Below are positions 42,972-53,916 of a stretch of DNA of 64,000 nt, in pieces. Source of the stretch: Alphaproteobacteria bacterium (GTDB lineage Bacteria; Pseudomonadota; Alphaproteobacteria; JAUHZY01); assembly GCA_030425825.1 (NCBI GenBank), contig JAUHZY010000001.1, forward strand, positions 964,834 through 1,028,833, read 5' to 3'. Both the position numbers and the translations under genes were made by a program. Under the pieces are notes generated by a model. That model was not told the origin of the DNA. It worked only from the letters and a program-made list of their open reading frames with translations, and did not search any database. Every line of letters starts with the position of its first letter. The stretch's first letter is position 1.

Positions 42972-43001
42972 AACCTACACAAAAAAGAAGAATACTGTCA
43001 A
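42972..43001 (-). promoter_or_regulatory. Possible promoter of the 389-residue protein gene
   Basis: On the minus strand a perfect TTGACA at 43001-42996 is followed by an 18-base spacer and TAGGTT at 42977-42972. The -10 is weak (4 of 6) and the spacing is one base long. It lies in the 71-base gap after folE, 34 bases before the ATG. Confidence 0.35.
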
Positions 43002-43009
43002 CAATTTTT

Positions 43010-43579
43010 CTATTTTAAAGAAATAAAGAACTGATCACGGAGTGAAGCGTCTGTTTTGAAATCGCCAAGCATTGTTGTAGTCACTGTTTCAGAGCCAATT
43101 TTATTAACACCGCGCGTTGTCATACAGCCATGTTCAGCAATAATTTGCACGGCAACACCCTTGGCTTGAAGGACATCGAAAATTGTGTTGGCAACATCTG
43201 CTGTCATTGTTTCCTGGACCTGCAAACGTTTCGCATAAATTTCCAATACACGAACAAGCTTACTCAATCCTACGACACGTTTGTTGGGCAGATAAGCGAT
43301 ATGCGCCACGCCAACAATTGGCACCATATGGTGTTCGCAATGAGAAGAAAGCTGAATATTACGCACCATGACCATTTCATCATAGCCACCAATTTCTTCA
43401 AAAGTTTTTCCCAGCACTTCACGTGGGTCATCATTATATCCAGAAAAAAACTCTTGGTACGCACGCACGACACGGTCAGGTGTCTCAACAAGACCTTCTC
43501 TGTCAGGGTTGTCACCTGTCCACTGAATAAGTGTTCTTACAGCTTGCTTTGCTTCTTCAAGCGTTGGTTTATTTGTCAT
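43010..43579 (-). CDS. folE: GTP cyclohydrolase I FolE
   Basis: FolE converts GTP to dihydroneopterin triphosphate, the first step of folate synthesis. The 189 residues show the zinc and active-site motifs [20 protein letters not shown] and [20 protein letters not shown], then [12 protein letters not shown] and [12 protein letters not shown] with the second zinc cysteine. Length is typical of bacterial enzymes. It lies 15 bases downstream of apaG, and the two are likely co-transcribed. Confidence 0.97.
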   Translation of the reverse strand: MTNKPTLEEAKQAVRTLIQWTGDNPDREGLVETPDRVVRAYQEFFSGYNDDPREVLGKTFEEIGGYDEMVMVRNIQLSSHCEHHMVPIVGVAHIAYLPNKRVVGLSKLVRVLEIYAKRLQVQETMTADVANTIFDVLQAKGVAVQIIAEHGCMTTRGVNKIGSETVTTTMLGDFKTDASLRDQFFISLK

Positions 43580-43594
43580 TTTATCTCTTCTTAG

Positions 43595-43987
43595 TTAATT
43601 TACATGGACATAAGCTTGAGGAGAATCCAGTGAAAAGGTTGGAATGTCAATCTCAAAAAACTCGCCATTCTTTCTTTCCATGTGGTAAGTCCCCGCCATA
43701 ATACCTGTTGGCGTTGAAAGTGGTGTACCACTTGTATACTCAAAACTTTCCTGTGGCTTTAAAAGCGGCTCTTCCCCAACAACACCTGCACCAAAAACCT
43801 CATGCAAACATCCGTTTCCATCTGTCACTTTCCAGTGACGACGGCGCAATTGAACGGTTTCGTTACTGTTATTCTCGATTTTAACAGTATAGGCCCACAC
43901 ATAATGCGACGCATCTGGCATAGACTGATCCTCTAAATAATAACTTTGAACGATGACGGTAATACCGTTTGTTGTTGCGCGATACAT
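43595..43987 (-). CDS. apaG: ApaG domain protein
   Basis: ApaG is a small immunoglobulin-like beta-sandwich protein of 130 residues. Family signatures are YVWAYTVKIENNSNETVQL, RRRHWKVTDGNG, FGAGVVGEEPLLKPQESFEY and GIMAGTYHM. It has been linked to cobalt resistance and magnesium in enterobacteria, but its biochemical role is not settled. It lies upstream of folE on the same strand and divergent from fabD across 93 bases, in which no convincing promoter was read. Confidence 0.94.
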   Translation of the reverse strand: MYRATTNGITVIVQSYYLEDQSMPDASHYVWAYTVKIENNSNETVQLRRRHWKVTDGNGCLHEVFGAGVVGEEPLLKPQESFEYTSGTPLSTPTGIMAGTYHMERKNGEFFEIDIPTFSLDSPQAYVHVN

Positions 43988-44080
43988 ATAAAATCCTTAA
44001 AACTTCACCAAATATATGGCAGATAATGAAAATAACAAGTCATACACTGACACGCAATTATAAATTAGGAGAATTTAATT

Positions 44081-45019
44081 ATGACAAATGCTTTTGTTTT
44101 TCCAGGTCAAGGCTCTCAAACAATTGGTATGGGCAAAGAGATCGCTGATAGCTTCAGTGAAGCAAAACATGTTTTCCAAGAAATCGATGACGCTTTGGAG
44201 CAAAACCTTTCAAAGTTAATTTTTTCTGGCGACCAAGAAGACCTAAACTTAACTGAAAACACACAACCTGCCTTGATGGCTGTTAGTCTTGCCGTTTTCC
44301 GCGTTTTAGAAAAACAATCTGGCAAAACACTTAATGAACTTTGCTCACACGTAGCAGGTCATTCGCTTGGTGAATATTCAGCCCTTGCAGCAGCAGGAAC
44401 CTTCAGTATTTCAGATACGGCAAAACTTCTACGCACACGTGGTGCAGCAATGCAAAAAGCTGTTCCTGTTGGCATCGGAAGTATGGCTGCCCTTATCGGT
44501 GTCAGCTTTGAAACAGCAGAAGAAATCGCCGCACTATCGGTTCAAGGTGATGAAGTTTGTTCTGCAGCAAATGACAATTCAGAAGGGCAAGTGGTTATTA
44601 GCGGGCATGCCACAGCCATTACACGTGCGATTGAAATTGCAAAAGAAAAAGGCGCAAAACGCGCCCTTCCACTTCCTGTCAGTGCGCCATTTCATTGTGC
44701 ATTAATGCAACCTGCTGCAGATGCCATGGCAGAAGCGTTGGAAAAAACAGACATGACAGCGCCTGCTGTCCCACTTATTGCCAATGTTACGGCAGACACC
44801 GTCAACGATGTCGATACCATTCGAAAATTATTAGTAGACCAGGTGACTGGACGTGTGCGCTGGCGTGAATCCGTAATAAAAATGAAAGATACTGGCGTCA
44901 CGAAGCTTGTTGAAATTGGTGCAGGAAAAGTTTTGACTGGTCTAACAAGACGCATCGACAAAGACTTGGAAGCAACGTCAATTAACAGCCCAGCAGATAT
45001 TGAATCTTTTTTAAACTAG
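44081..45019 (+). CDS. fabD: Malonyl-CoA:ACP transacylase FabD
   Basis: FabD loads malonyl groups on acyl carrier protein for fatty acid synthesis. The 312 residues begin with AFVFPGQGSQTIGMGKEI. The catalytic serine is in AGHSLGEYSALAAAG, the catalytic His in SAPFHCALMQPAAD, and VEIGAGKVLTGL is the C-terminal signature. An AGGAG site lies 9 bases before the ATG. In many bacteria fabG and acpP follow; here fabD stands alone. Its stop shares CTAG (45016-45019) with the convergent dsbD-like gene. Confidence 0.97.
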   Translation: MTNAFVFPGQGSQTIGMGKEIADSFSEAKHVFQEIDDALEQNLSKLIFSGDQEDLNLTENTQPALMAVSLAVFRVLEKQSGKTLNELCSHVAGHSLGEYSALAAAGTFSISDTAKLLRTRGAAMQKAVPVGIGSMAALIGVSFETAEEIAALSVQGDEVCSAANDNSEGQVVISGHATAITRAIEIAKEKGAKRALPLPVSAPFHCALMQPAADAMAEALEKTDMTAPAVPLIANVTADTVNDVDTIRKLLVDQVTGRVRWRESVIKMKDTGVTKLVEIGAGKVLTGLTRRIDKDLEATSINSPADIESFLN

Positions 45020-46983
45020 TGTTTCGCTGCACGCAAAGCATCAAAAACTGCCTGTTTTGACAATAAGACAGGCAGTATAATGCCTTGCCTTTTATTTGGC
45101 CCATACACTGCGTTAAAAGGAATGCCATACTTACCATTTCTGGCAAGATAAGCTGATATGTCTGCATTCTTTTCTGTCATATCGCCGCGCATCAGTACGA
45201 CATTTTGCGCAGAAAAAGCTTTCTCAACATCACCTGTCTCGATAACCAGATGCTTGTTAACCTGACATGTTAGACACCAACTTGCTGTAATATCAACAAA
45301 CACAACACGCCCCTCTTCAACAAAGTTATCAATTTGTTTTTCATTAAAGGTAATCCAGTTAACTTCTTGATTGGATGCTTTTACAGCATCAAATCCCAAA
45401 ACTGATGCCAGCCACAACGCAGTTAACAGAAGAAAACCACCCAAAATCTTTTTAACATATTCCATCCATCGACCAGGCTTCGGCAACAGTGAGACAAAAG
45501 ATGGAAAAATTGAAAGAAGAATATACGGAAAGGACAAACCTAAACCAATCATGAAGAAAATAGAATATATCTCATATGCAGAGCGTGACAAAGAAAAGCC
45601 TAACGCTGTTCCTAAAAACGGTGCTGTACAAGGTGTCGCAAGCAAAGTAACAAAAACTCCTGAGAAAAAACTTTCAACAATTTTTGACTGCCCCTTACTT
45701 ATTTTCTGATCCAAGAATGTCAAAGCATCTCTTAATTTCAAAGGTAGATTGATCTGATAAACTCCCCACAAATTAAGGGCAAACAAAACCAAAACAATCA
45801 TCATGAAAACAACAAAAATAGGCGACTGGAACTGCATACCCCATCCGACATTGGCTCCTAAAGACTTGAGAAAAACAGCAATATAGCCAAACAATAAAAA
45901 CGTTGTCAGAATCCCAATAACAGTTCCTAAAAAGTTTAGCTTTATGACTCTTGCTGGCATTTTAGAGTTCTTTACTAGACTCAGCATTTTCAAGGACAAA
46001 ACTGGCAAAACACAAGGCATGACATTTAGAACAAGCCCCCCCAGAAAAGCAACGAGAAGGATATATAGTGACAGCTGTCCACTTGACTGACCTGATGTTT
46101 CTTGTTCAATGACTTCGACCTTTTTCTCAATCGCTTTATCACGGTCAGATAGCGTTATTGTTATCGCCTTTCCCAAAAGAGTCTGACCATCAGGAATCAC
46201 ATAATCAAAGACGAATACAGCCTCATCTCCACTTACTTTTTTTTGAGGAAGTGTACTAAAAAGAATTAAAGGATCTTCTGACTCAACAAAAACCTCAGGC
46301 TTAGAAAACAACGTGCTGGAAAGAGCATTAACTGTTAATTTATCGGCTGTTGAAGAGACTGAAACAACATCCATTCCTGCCTTCACAGGATCATTTGTAG
46401 GAATATTTTTCAGTGCGCCATCAATCAAAACAGCTTCATCGCTACGAATACCAAAGCCCGCAGGTATATCAATCATAAAGGAAGCCTCTTGAGGAAGGCA
46501 AACATCCTTACAAACAAGATAATCAACTTTCAAATTTGCCTTAAACCCCTTTTTTTCTTCATGAAGGTTTACCTTAACCGGCAAAGTGACCAAGCCTGCA
46601 TAACCGTAATTAACATACTTATCAAAGAAATAACGCTTAGGTGTCGGCCAAATAATTTCAGAAGACGCATAGTTTTGTGTTTCTGACCAAATAAGCTCAG
46701 GAGGCAGACCAGAGTCGCCAGGCGTTCGCCAATAGATATGCCACCCTTCCTCCATAACAAAGGATAAGCCTAAATAAAAACTCTTTTGATCAGCAATCGT
46801 TTTTACGGACCTTAAAAGATAAAGCTGAGAAGGGTTTTGATTCTGCACAGACTTCATATAAGGTGCAGGAACAGGCGGTTCTATCTTGACAGTTTCAGAG
46901 GCAACCCCCAAATCAGTCAAAGAGTATAAAAATACGACGGCAATAAATAAGTTTAGTACTATGTGTTTACAGAAGGTTTTCAT
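45016..46983 (-). CDS. Protein-disulfide reductase, DsbD/ScsB-like
   Basis: The 655 residues start with a signal peptide. A periplasmic beta-rich domain (about 30-290) follows, with a cysteine pair in YLVCKDVCLPQEA. About eight membrane helices (300-545) carry the two redox cysteines in NVMPCVLPVLSLKML and LATPCTAPFLGTAL. The last 110 residues are a thioredoxin domain with VDITASWCLTCQVNKH. Such proteins carry electrons from cytoplasmic thioredoxin to periplasmic partners for disulfide reduction, cytochrome c assembly or copper tolerance. The CKDVC N-terminal domain is closer to ScsB than to classic DsbD. Confidence 0.88.
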   Translation of the reverse strand: MKTFCKHIVLNLFIAVVFLYSLTDLGVASETVKIEPPVPAPYMKSVQNQNPSQLYLLRSVKTIADQKSFYLGLSFVMEEGWHIYWRTPGDSGLPPELIWSETQNYASSEIIWPTPKRYFFDKYVNYGYAGLVTLPVKVNLHEEKKGFKANLKVDYLVCKDVCLPQEASFMIDIPAGFGIRSDEAVLIDGALKNIPTNDPVKAGMDVVSVSSTADKLTVNALSSTLFSKPEVFVESEDPLILFSTLPQKKVSGDEAVFVFDYVIPDGQTLLGKAITITLSDRDKAIEKKVEVIEQETSGQSSGQLSLYILLVAFLGGLVLNVMPCVLPVLSLKMLSLVKNSKMPARVIKLNFLGTVIGILTTFLLFGYIAVFLKSLGANVGWGMQFQSPIFVVFMMIVLVLFALNLWGVYQINLPLKLRDALTFLDQKISKGQSKIVESFFSGVFVTLLATPCTAPFLGTALGFSLSRSAYEIYSIFFMIGLGLSFPYILLSIFPSFVSLLPKPGRWMEYVKKILGGFLLLTALWLASVLGFDAVKASNQEVNWITFNEKQIDNFVEEGRVVFVDITASWCLTCQVNKHLVIETGDVEKAFSAQNVVLMRGDMTEKNADISAYLARNGKYGIPFNAVYGPNKRQGIILPVLLSKQAVFDALRAAKH

Positions 46984-47004
46984 TTGCGCTAGAGTTCATA
47001 AACA

Positions 47005-47601
47005 ATGATTAAAAACAGTCCATACCATACGCACAACTCACTAACAGGGCAACTGCTTATTGCAATGCCTAGCGTAACAGACCCACGTTTTGCAAAGACT
47101 GTTATCTTTGTGTGCGCGCACACTTCTGAAGGGGCAGTCGGCATCGTCATCAACCAACAACTTGCCAAGCTTCCTTTTGAAAAAATAAGTGCTGAGCTTG
47201 GTATTTCACCGAAAAAATCCTTTTTTAAATCGACACCAAAAGATATCCGCATGCACATTGGCGGCCCTGTAGAGACTGCGCGTGGGTTCATTTTACACAG
47301 CACAGATTATCACGCTGATGAAACATATGTTGTAAACGATAAAATTGCCCTTACAACGTCCTTATCGGTGATTGAAGATATCGCTATTGGTCGCGGCCCT
47401 GAAAAGAGCGTTTTCACAATGGGGTATGCAGGATGGGCACCCTTACAGCTAGAGCAAGAAATTGAATTTAACAGCTGGATAGCTGTTGATGCAGATGATG
47501 AGCTTGTTTTCGGTGAAAACTGCATTGATAAATGGGAAAAGGCACTACAGAAAGTCGGCATAGATCCTATTATGCTTTCAAGTGACGCAGGCTCTGCATA
47601 A
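47005..47601 (+). CDS. YqgE/AlgH family protein (UPF0301)
   Basis: The 198 residues show the family signatures LTGQLLIAMPSVTDPRFAKT, VIFVCAHTSEGAVGIVINQ, IHIGGPV-type MHIGGPVETARGFILH, and FTMGYAGWAPLQLEQEIEFN. Members are found widely in proteobacteria; in Pseudomonas AlgH affects alginate production, but no general biochemical role is established. It is divergent from the dsbD-like gene across 21 bases. prmA begins at the base after its stop, so the two are tightly linked. Confidence 0.9.
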   Translation: MIKNSPYHTHNSLTGQLLIAMPSVTDPRFAKTVIFVCAHTSEGAVGIVINQQLAKLPFEKISAELGISPKKSFFKSTPKDIRMHIGGPVETARGFILHSTDYHADETYVVNDKIALTTSLSVIEDIAIGRGPEKSVFTMGYAGWAPLQLEQEIEFNSWIAVDADDELVFGENCIDKWEKALQKVGIDPIMLSSDAGSA

Positions 47602-48441
47602 ATGAACCTTTGGTCACTCAACTTCACTATTTCTGCTGACATCATTAATCCTGTTGAAGAGCATTTGGACGCCTTAGAGTTAACATACAGTTCTTTCGAA
47701 AGCGGCAAGGATTTTCAAGTAGATATTATTTTCCAAGAAAAGCCTGACGAAATAGACATTGAATCAATTATGGGGTTTGCAAACAAGATATCTTCTCAGC
47801 AAATAAAGCCCACCGTTCAAGAAATAGAAAACAAAGATTGGGTTAAAGAAAACCAAAAAAACTTCCCACCAATCGAGGTTGGCTCTTTTTACATTTACGG
47901 ATCTCATATTGACCTTAAAACAGACAAGCCTTTTCCAATCCTTATTGATGCGAACACAGCTTTTGGCACAGGACAACATGAGACAACAAAAGGCTGCTTG
48001 ATTGCAATGGAAGACTTGTCAAAAAATGTAACGCCATCATCGATTCTGGATATGGGGTGTGGAACAGCCATTCTTGCAATCGCTGCTAAAATGCTTTTTG
48101 GATGTGAGGTTGTTGGCATTGATAACGATCCTGAGTCTATCAAGGTATCAAAAGAGAATGCTAAACTAAATCAAGTAAGTATAAACTGTGCTGTGGGCGA
48201 TGGATACAAGAGCCTTGAAGGACATTTCGATGTCATTATCTCGAACATACTAGCCGGCCCTTTGATTAACATGGCCCAAGATTTGTCAATGCACCTAAAC
48301 GACGGCGGCCATACAATACTTGCAGGTCTTCTAGAAACGCAAGCAAGTGAGGTGCAAAAAGCGCATGAAGAAGTTGGCCTTGCACTTGTAAACAAAAAAA
48401 CATTGAATGAATGGACAATTCTTGTCATGAAAAAAGCATGA
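47602..48441 (+). CDS. prmA: Ribosomal protein L11 methyltransferase PrmA
   Basis: PrmA trimethylates ribosomal protein L11 using S-adenosylmethionine. The 279 residues have the small N-terminal substrate domain with NKDWVKENQKNFPPIEVGSF. The methyltransferase core follows, with FGTGQHETTKGCLIAM, SILDMGCGTAILAIAAKML, VVGIDNDPESI and IISNILAGPLI. Length is typical. It begins directly after yqgE and its stop overlaps the aminopeptidase start by 4 bases (ATGA at 48438). Confidence 0.95.
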   Translation: MNLWSLNFTISADIINPVEEHLDALELTYSSFESGKDFQVDIIFQEKPDEIDIESIMGFANKISSQQIKPTVQEIENKDWVKENQKNFPPIEVGSFYIYGSHIDLKTDKPFPILIDANTAFGTGQHETTKGCLIAMEDLSKNVTPSSILDMGCGTAILAIAAKMLFGCEVVGIDNDPESIKVSKENAKLNQVSINCAVGDGYKSLEGHFDVIISNILAGPLINMAQDLSMHLNDGGHTILAGLLETQASEVQKAHEEVGLALVNKKTLNEWTILVMKKA

Positions 48442-50135
48442 GTGCTATAAAAAAAATTCAATCCTGGCTAAATGAACAAAAGCTTGATGGGTTTATTGTA
48501 CCTAAAGCTGATCGCTTTCAAGGAGAATTTATCGCACCATCCGAAGAACGGTTAAAATGGCTAACAGGATTCACAGGGTCGGCAGGAACAGCCATTATTC
48601 ACAAAGATGAAAATGCCCTTTTCACAGATTCGCGCTATACAATTCAAGTCACACAAGAAGTGAACTCTTCTGATTTCAAGGTTTATGATACTGCAGAAAA
48701 AACACTGGGCCAATGGCTTCAAAAGACGAGCAATAATAAGATTGCATATGACCCTTGGCTGATGACCCTTGATCAACATAAAAATATCAAGAAGTCTGGC
48801 GTTGAACTTGTACCAACACAAAATGTTGTCGACCTATTCTGGGAAGATCGGCCTGACGCACCTCAAGGAAGTCTTTTTAAGCATGACCTTGAATTTGCTG
48901 GTGCAACAACAGCAGAAAAACAAAGAAGCATTCTTAAAAAACTGGACGAAGAAGGCGCAGAAGCTGCCTTACTTAGTTCTCCAGAATCTATTATGTGGCT
49001 TCTTAATGTAAGAGGCAGCGATATTGACTACACGCCTTATGCATATTGTTTCTGCCTTGTTGAAAAAAAGACAATAACATTGTTTATCGACCCTCAAAAA
49101 GTTCCAAAAAACCTTCTAGATGACTCTATTCAAATATTGTCAGAAGATCACATTGGCGAAACACTTTTAGCAAAAAGCGACTTAAATATCTTAATTGACC
49201 CCTTCTATATCCCCGTTGCTATTACATCTTTTGTTAAAAAACCTCTTCTCTCTGCTGACCCCTGCATCCTTTTAAAATCTCTAAAAAATAAAACAGAACA
49301 GAAAGGTATTATAAAAGCACATGACCGAGATGGGGTTGCCTTATCAAAATTTCTCCACTGGATGACAACGATAAAAGATCCTATTTGTGAATATGATGCA
49401 GGAAAAATGCTTGATAACTTAAGGGCCAAGTTAGAAAACTTCCACTCTTTAAGCTTTCCAACAATTCTTGGTAGTGGGCCAAATGGTGCCATTGTTCATT
49501 ATCGCGCCAACAAAAGCTCATCTCGCAACATACAAGCTGGAGATATCGTCTTAGTTGACTCTGGCGGGCAATATTTTGATGGCACGACAGATGTTACACG
49601 AACATTTATTCATCAAGGAACAGCCACGCAACATCAAAAAGACTGTTTTACCATGGTTCTTAAAGGACACATTGCTGTGGATGCGTATGATCTAAAAAAA
49701 GACAGCTGCGGCAAAGACATAGACCCTGTTGCGCGTCAGGCGTTAAAAGAAAGCGGACTTGATTATGGGCACTCAACGGGACATGGAGTGGGCTGTTTTC
49801 TGAGCGTTCACGAAGGGCCCCAGGGTATTTCGTCTAAAAACACTGTTCCCCTGCAAGCTGGTATGGTTGTGTCAAATGAACCAGGGTATTATGAAGAAAA
49901 TGAATTTGGCATTCGCATAGAAAGCCTTATTCTTGTCGAAGAAAAAAATGAGAAGAATGCTTTTAAAACTCTCACAATGGCACCTATTGATAAAAAGCTT
50001 ATCAATAAAAGCCTTCTCACTGAACATGAAATCACATGGCTTAACGACTACCACAAGCAAGTTTTCGAAAAGATTTCTTCACATTTAGATCAAAATGAGA
50101 AAGAATGGCTGAAATCAGCAACGGAGCCTCTTTAA
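48438..50135 (+). CDS. Xaa-Pro aminopeptidase (aminopeptidase P, M24 family)
   Basis: The enzyme removes N-terminal residues that precede proline. The 565 residues comprise a duplicated creatinase-like N-terminal region (about 1-300) and the pita-bread metallopeptidase. Metal ligands are seen in LVDSGGQYFDGTTDVTRTF, GHSTGHGVGCFLSVHEGPQ, SNEPGYYEENEFGIRIESL and the late NDYHKQVFEKISSHL region typical of long aminopeptidases P. The start at 48438 was chosen because it overlaps the prmA stop; nine codons of open frame precede it inside prmA. Confidence 0.93.
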   Translation: MSAIKKIQSWLNEQKLDGFIVPKADRFQGEFIAPSEERLKWLTGFTGSAGTAIIHKDENALFTDSRYTIQVTQEVNSSDFKVYDTAEKTLGQWLQKTSNNKIAYDPWLMTLDQHKNIKKSGVELVPTQNVVDLFWEDRPDAPQGSLFKHDLEFAGATTAEKQRSILKKLDEEGAEAALLSSPESIMWLLNVRGSDIDYTPYAYCFCLVEKKTITLFIDPQKVPKNLLDDSIQILSEDHIGETLLAKSDLNILIDPFYIPVAITSFVKKPLLSADPCILLKSLKNKTEQKGIIKAHDRDGVALSKFLHWMTTIKDPICEYDAGKMLDNLRAKLENFHSLSFPTILGSGPNGAIVHYRANKSSSRNIQAGDIVLVDSGGQYFDGTTDVTRTFIHQGTATQHQKDCFTMVLKGHIAVDAYDLKKDSCGKDIDPVARQALKESGLDYGHSTGHGVGCFLSVHEGPQGISSKNTVPLQAGMVVSNEPGYYEENEFGIRIESLILVEEKNEKNAFKTLTMAPIDKKLINKSLLTEHEITWLNDYHKQVFEKISSHLDQNEKEWLKSATEPL

Positions 50136-50513
50136 TTGGTTAAGAAAACGGTTATAAAGAAAAGACCTATCCCAGGGCAAGATACGCGTAAAGACTTTTT
50201 GGACCTTGTTCAAAACTATACAAAAGCTGCGCAAGAACTTTTTAAAGCTTTTGAACGCTACAACCCAAAAAACCCAGACACCAACGAAATTCTTTTAAAA
50301 TATGAAGAATATAAGAAGTTGATGGACCTTCTTGAGTCGGAAGAAAAGAAAACGCCCAGCGGCGCGCAATCTGATTTTTTGAAAAATGTCTTGTTTGAAG
50401 CGCGCGCAATGGACAAAAAAATGCAAAACATGATCCGCAAAGCGATGGATGTTGAAGCAGAAAACCAGGTCGGCCTGGTTCAGAAAATCCTTAAAGAAAC
50501 TGGAAACCTATAG
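50136..50513 (+). CDS. Hypothetical helical protein, 125 aa
   Basis: I do not recognise this protein. It has a basic N-terminus ([20 protein letters not shown]) and then charged helices with no membrane segment. The start is TTG at 50136, directly after the aminopeptidase stop and 9 bases after a GGAG. No ATG occurs until the middle of the frame. The last 6 bases overlap the end of uvrA on the other strand. Codon use is like the neighbours', and the tight operon position supports a real gene. Confidence 0.62.
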   Translation: MVKKTVIKKRPIPGQDTRKDFLDLVQNYTKAAQELFKAFERYNPKNPDTNEILLKYEEYKKLMDLLESEEKKTPSGAQSDFLKNVLFEARAMDKKMQNMIRKAMDVEAENQVGLVQKILKETGNL

Positions 50514-53360
50514 GTATTCTTTCAAATACCTTCCCGTATAACTCTCTGCAACTTTTGCAACGTCTTCTGGCACACCTTCGGCAACAATTCGTCCACCCTC
50601 GTCACCACCTTCAGGACCAAGATCAATAATCCAATCCGCCGTCTTAATAACATCCATATTGTGCTCAATGACGACAACTGTATTGCCTTGCTCAACAAGT
50701 GTATGAAGGACTGAAAGAAGCTTTTTAATATCTTCAAAGTGCAGCCCTGTTGTTGGCTCGTCCAAGATATAAAATGTTTTTCCTGTCGCACGACGCGACA
50801 ATTCTTTCGCCAGCTTGATGCGCTGTGCTTCACCACCTGACAGTGTCGTTGCAGGTTGTCCAACCCGAATATAACCTAGACCGACTTCTTCCAAAGTATG
50901 TAGTTTTTCATAAATGACAGGAACTGCCTTAAAAAATTCAGCAGCTTCTTCAACAGTCATTTGCAAGACATCTGAAATCGACTTTTCTTTAAAGCGCACT
51001 TCTAATGTTTCGCGGTTATAACGTTCACCACCACAAGCCTCACACTGTACATATACGTCTGGCAAGAAATGCATTTCAATTTTTATAACACCATCACCTT
51101 GACAAGCCTCACAGCGACCACCTTTTACATTGAAAGAAAAACGACTCGCTGTATAACCTCTGGCTTTTGCTTCTGGTAGATTTGCAAACCATTCACGAAT
51201 AGGTGTGAAAGCGCCACTATATGTCGCGGGATTTGAACGTGGCGTCCGTCCAATTGGTGATTGATCAATATCGACCACCTTATCCAAGAAGTGAACACCT
51301 TCAATTTTGTCATACTCACCTGGCGTCGTATTTGCACCATTCAGACTTTTTGCAAGAGCCTTATAAAGAGTTTGAATTGTTAGAGTGGACTTTCCACCAC
51401 CAGAAACACCTGTCACACATGTGAAATTTGCCAATGGAATTTCTGTCGAAACATCTTTCAAGTTATTTGAGCGCGCGCCTTTTATTTTTAGGAAGCGACC
51501 TTGCTTCGGCGTTCTTCTTTTAGATGGTATCTCGATTTTCTTCTTACCCGACAGATACTGGCCTGTCACACTATTTTTATCATTAATAACGTCTTTCGGC
51601 AGACCATAAGAGACGATCTCCCCCCCATGAACACCCGCGCCTGGCCCCATATCAATAAGGAAGTCAGCCTGTTTCATCGCTTCCTCATCATGCTCAACAA
51701 CAATAACCGTATTACCAATATTTTTAAGGTGGCGAAGAGACTCTAAAAGACGATCATTATCGCGTTGATGCAAGCCAATTGAAGGCTCATCTAAAACATA
51801 CAAAACCCCTGTCAACCCTGAACCGATTTGTGATGCCAGACGAATACGCTGACTCTCTCCTCCAGAAAGTGTTCCAGATGAACGAGACAACGTTAAATAC
51901 CCAAGACCAACATTATACAAAAAGCCTAAACGCTCTCTGATTTCTTTTAAAACACGCTCTGATATTTGCTTGTGCTGCTTGCTCAGCTTTTTGTTCAGGC
52001 CTTCAAACCATTCTTTCACTTCGCTGATAGACATTGCTGTAACTTTACCAATATGCAGGTCGTCAATTTTGATCGCCAAAGCTTCTTGTTTCAAGCGATA
52101 ACCATCGCATGTCGGACAAGGTTGGTGATTATGGTATCTTGCAATTTCATCACGTACAGATTCGCTTGATGTCTCTTTGTAACGTCGCTCCATATTAGGA
52201 ATAACGCCTTCAAATGGCTTGTTTGTTTTATAGCGCTTTAAGCCATCATCAAACTCCATGGGTATATTTTTATATCCTGATCCATATAAAAATGTTTTTT
52301 GAACTTCTGCTGGTAGACTTTCAAAAGGATCATCCATTGAAATTTTAAAATGCTTTGCAATACTGTCTAAGGCTTGTTTGTAATACTGTGCGGTTGGTGA
52401 TGACCACGGTGCAATAGCACCCTCACGCAAAGACTTACGATCATCAGGAACAACCATTGTTTCATCAACAGCCATACGTGTACCAAGACCATCACAAGCA
52501 GGACAGGCGCCAAATGGATTGTTAAAAGAAAAGAGACGCGGCTCGATTTCTTCGATTGTAAAGCCTGACTCTGGACAAGCAAACTTTGTTGAAAATGTTG
52601 TCATCTCGTTTGTATCTGCATCCAATGTGTAAACAAGCCCATCAGCCAGACCAACTGCCAGCTCCAAGCTATCCGCAAGGCGGTTGCCAAGATCTTCATT
52701 CAACACAAGACGGTCAACAACAACCTCTATTGTATGCTTCACATTTTTGTCAATTTTAGGCATATCGTCTAACTCATAAGTCTCGCCATCAATACGCACA
52801 CGTTGGAATCCACGCTTCCGCAGATTCATCATCTCTTTGAGGTGCTCGCCTTTACGACCACGAACGATCGGCGCCAGAACATACAGTTTCGTCCCTTGCT
52901 CCATCTCTAAAATGCGGTCTGCAATTTGTGAAGTTGTTTGACTTTCAATGGGCCTACCGGTCACAGGCGAGTGTGGCACACCAATGCGCGCATATAACAG
53001 GCGCAAATAGTCATAGATCTCTGTTACCGTTCCAACCGTTGAACGTGGATTCTTTGATGTCGTTTTTTGTTCAATTGAAATTGCGGGTGAAAGACCATCG
53101 ATATGGTCAACATCTGGTTTATCCATCAACTCTAGAAACTGTCTGGCATATGCCGAAAGACTCTCAACATAACGTCGTTGACCTTCCGCATAAATTGTAT
53201 CAAATGCCAAAGAAGATTTTCCTGAGCCACTCAACCCCGTGATAACCACCATTTCATTACGTGGAATATCAATGCTGACATTTTTTAGATTGTGCTCACG
53301 TGCGCCTTGTACGCTGATATATTCAAGATTCTTATTTTTCGGCGAAGTTGTTTTTGGCAT
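50508..53360 (-). CDS. uvrA: Excinuclease ABC subunit A (UvrA)
   Basis: UvrA finds DNA damage and loads UvrB in nucleotide excision repair. The 950 residues carry two ABC ATPase modules: Walker [20 protein letters not shown] and [16 protein letters not shown], signatures [17 protein letters not shown] and [16 protein letters not shown], and Walker [13 protein letters not shown] and [12 protein letters not shown]. Zinc modules are seen in [17 protein letters not shown] and the [18 protein letters not shown] pair. Length is normal. It is divergent from ssb across 67 bases, a common arrangement. Confidence 0.98.
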   Translation of the reverse strand: MPKTTSPKNKNLEYISVQGAREHNLKNVSIDIPRNEMVVITGLSGSGKSSLAFDTIYAEGQRRYVESLSAYARQFLELMDKPDVDHIDGLSPAISIEQKTTSKNPRSTVGTVTEIYDYLRLLYARIGVPHSPVTGRPIESQTTSQIADRILEMEQGTKLYVLAPIVRGRKGEHLKEMMNLRKRGFQRVRIDGETYELDDMPKIDKNVKHTIEVVVDRLVLNEDLGNRLADSLELAVGLADGLVYTLDADTNEMTTFSTKFACPESGFTIEEIEPRLFSFNNPFGACPACDGLGTRMAVDETMVVPDDRKSLREGAIAPWSSPTAQYYKQALDSIAKHFKISMDDPFESLPAEVQKTFLYGSGYKNIPMEFDDGLKRYKTNKPFEGVIPNMERRYKETSSESVRDEIARYHNHQPCPTCDGYRLKQEALAIKIDDLHIGKVTAMSISEVKEWFEGLNKKLSKQHKQISERVLKEIRERLGFLYNVGLGYLTLSRSSGTLSGGESQRIRLASQIGSGLTGVLYVLDEPSIGLHQRDNDRLLESLRHLKNIGNTVIVVEHDEEAMKQADFLIDMGPGAGVHGGEIVSYGLPKDVINDKNSVTGQYLSGKKKIEIPSKRRTPKQGRFLKIKGARSNNLKDVSTEIPLANFTCVTGVSGGGKSTLTIQTLYKALAKSLNGANTTPGEYDKIEGVHFLDKVVDIDQSPIGRTPRSNPATYSGAFTPIREWFANLPEAKARGYTASRFSFNVKGGRCEACQGDGVIKIEMHFLPDVYVQCEACGGERYNRETLEVRFKEKSISDVLQMTVEEAAEFFKAVPVIYEKLHTLEEVGLGYIRVGQPATTLSGGEAQRIKLAKELSRRATGKTFYILDEPTTGLHFEDIKKLLSVLHTLVEQGNTVVVIEHNMDVIKTADWIIDLGPEGGDEGGRIVAEGVPEDVAKVAESYTGRYLKEYL

Positions 53361-53427
53361 TGAATGTTCCCAGATCCTGTTATAAGTTGAAGCTCATTTT
53401 TAAACTTAAAGAAGGGATTGTACTACG

Positions 53428-53916
53428 ATGGCTGGCAGCGTCAACAAAGTAATTTTAGTTGGCAACTTGGGAAGAGACCCTGAAGTTGCTGTAATGCAGA
53501 GTGGAGGCAAGATTGTGAAGCTTTCAATTGCAACATCAGAAAGTTGGAAAGACCGCAATTCTGGCGAAAGACAATCAAAAACAGAATGGCATCGCGTTGT
53601 CATCTTTAACGAACACCTTGGAAAAGTTGCTGAGAACTATTTGAAGAAGGGCTCAAAAGTTTATCTTGAAGGCCAGCTTCAGACGCGCAAATGGGAAGAT
53701 CGTGATGGTGTTGAAAAGTACACAACAGAAGTTGTCTTACAAAGATACCAGGGCGAGCTAACAATGCTAGATGGCCGTGGCGACAATGAAGGCGGCTCAT
53801 ATGGCGGTGGCGACGATCAGTTTGTCGAACAGAACAGTGGCGGATCGTCAGGGTTAGTACAACATGACACAGGCGCCCCTGCAGCTGCTGACTTGGATGA
53901 TGATATTCCATTTTAA
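53428..53916 (+). CDS. ssb: Single-stranded DNA-binding protein Ssb
   Basis: Ssb coats single-stranded DNA in replication and repair. The 162 residues have an OB-fold (about 1-112, with [19 protein letters not shown] and [12 protein letters not shown]). A Gly-rich linker and the acidic tip DLDDDIPF, which binds partner proteins, follow. The bioC gene starts at the base after its stop, so biotin genes may ride on the ssb transcript. A GTTC element upstream does not fit the spacing of the alphaproteobacterial SOS box. Confidence 0.97.
   Translation: MAGSVNKVILVGNLGRDPEVAVMQSGGKIVKLSIATSESWKDRNSGERQSKTEWHRVVIFNEHLGKVAENYLKKGSKVYLEGQLQTRKWEDRDGVEKYTTEVVLQRYQGELTMLDGRGDNEGGSYGGGDDQFVEQNSGGSSGLVQHDTGAPAAADLDDDIPF

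Noticed and set aside
53361-53427. SOS (LexA) box between uvrA and ssb
   Set aside because: GTTC at 53366 is followed by GTTA after 9 bases. The alphaproteobacterial box is GTTC-N7-GTTC, and neither spacing nor sequence fits.
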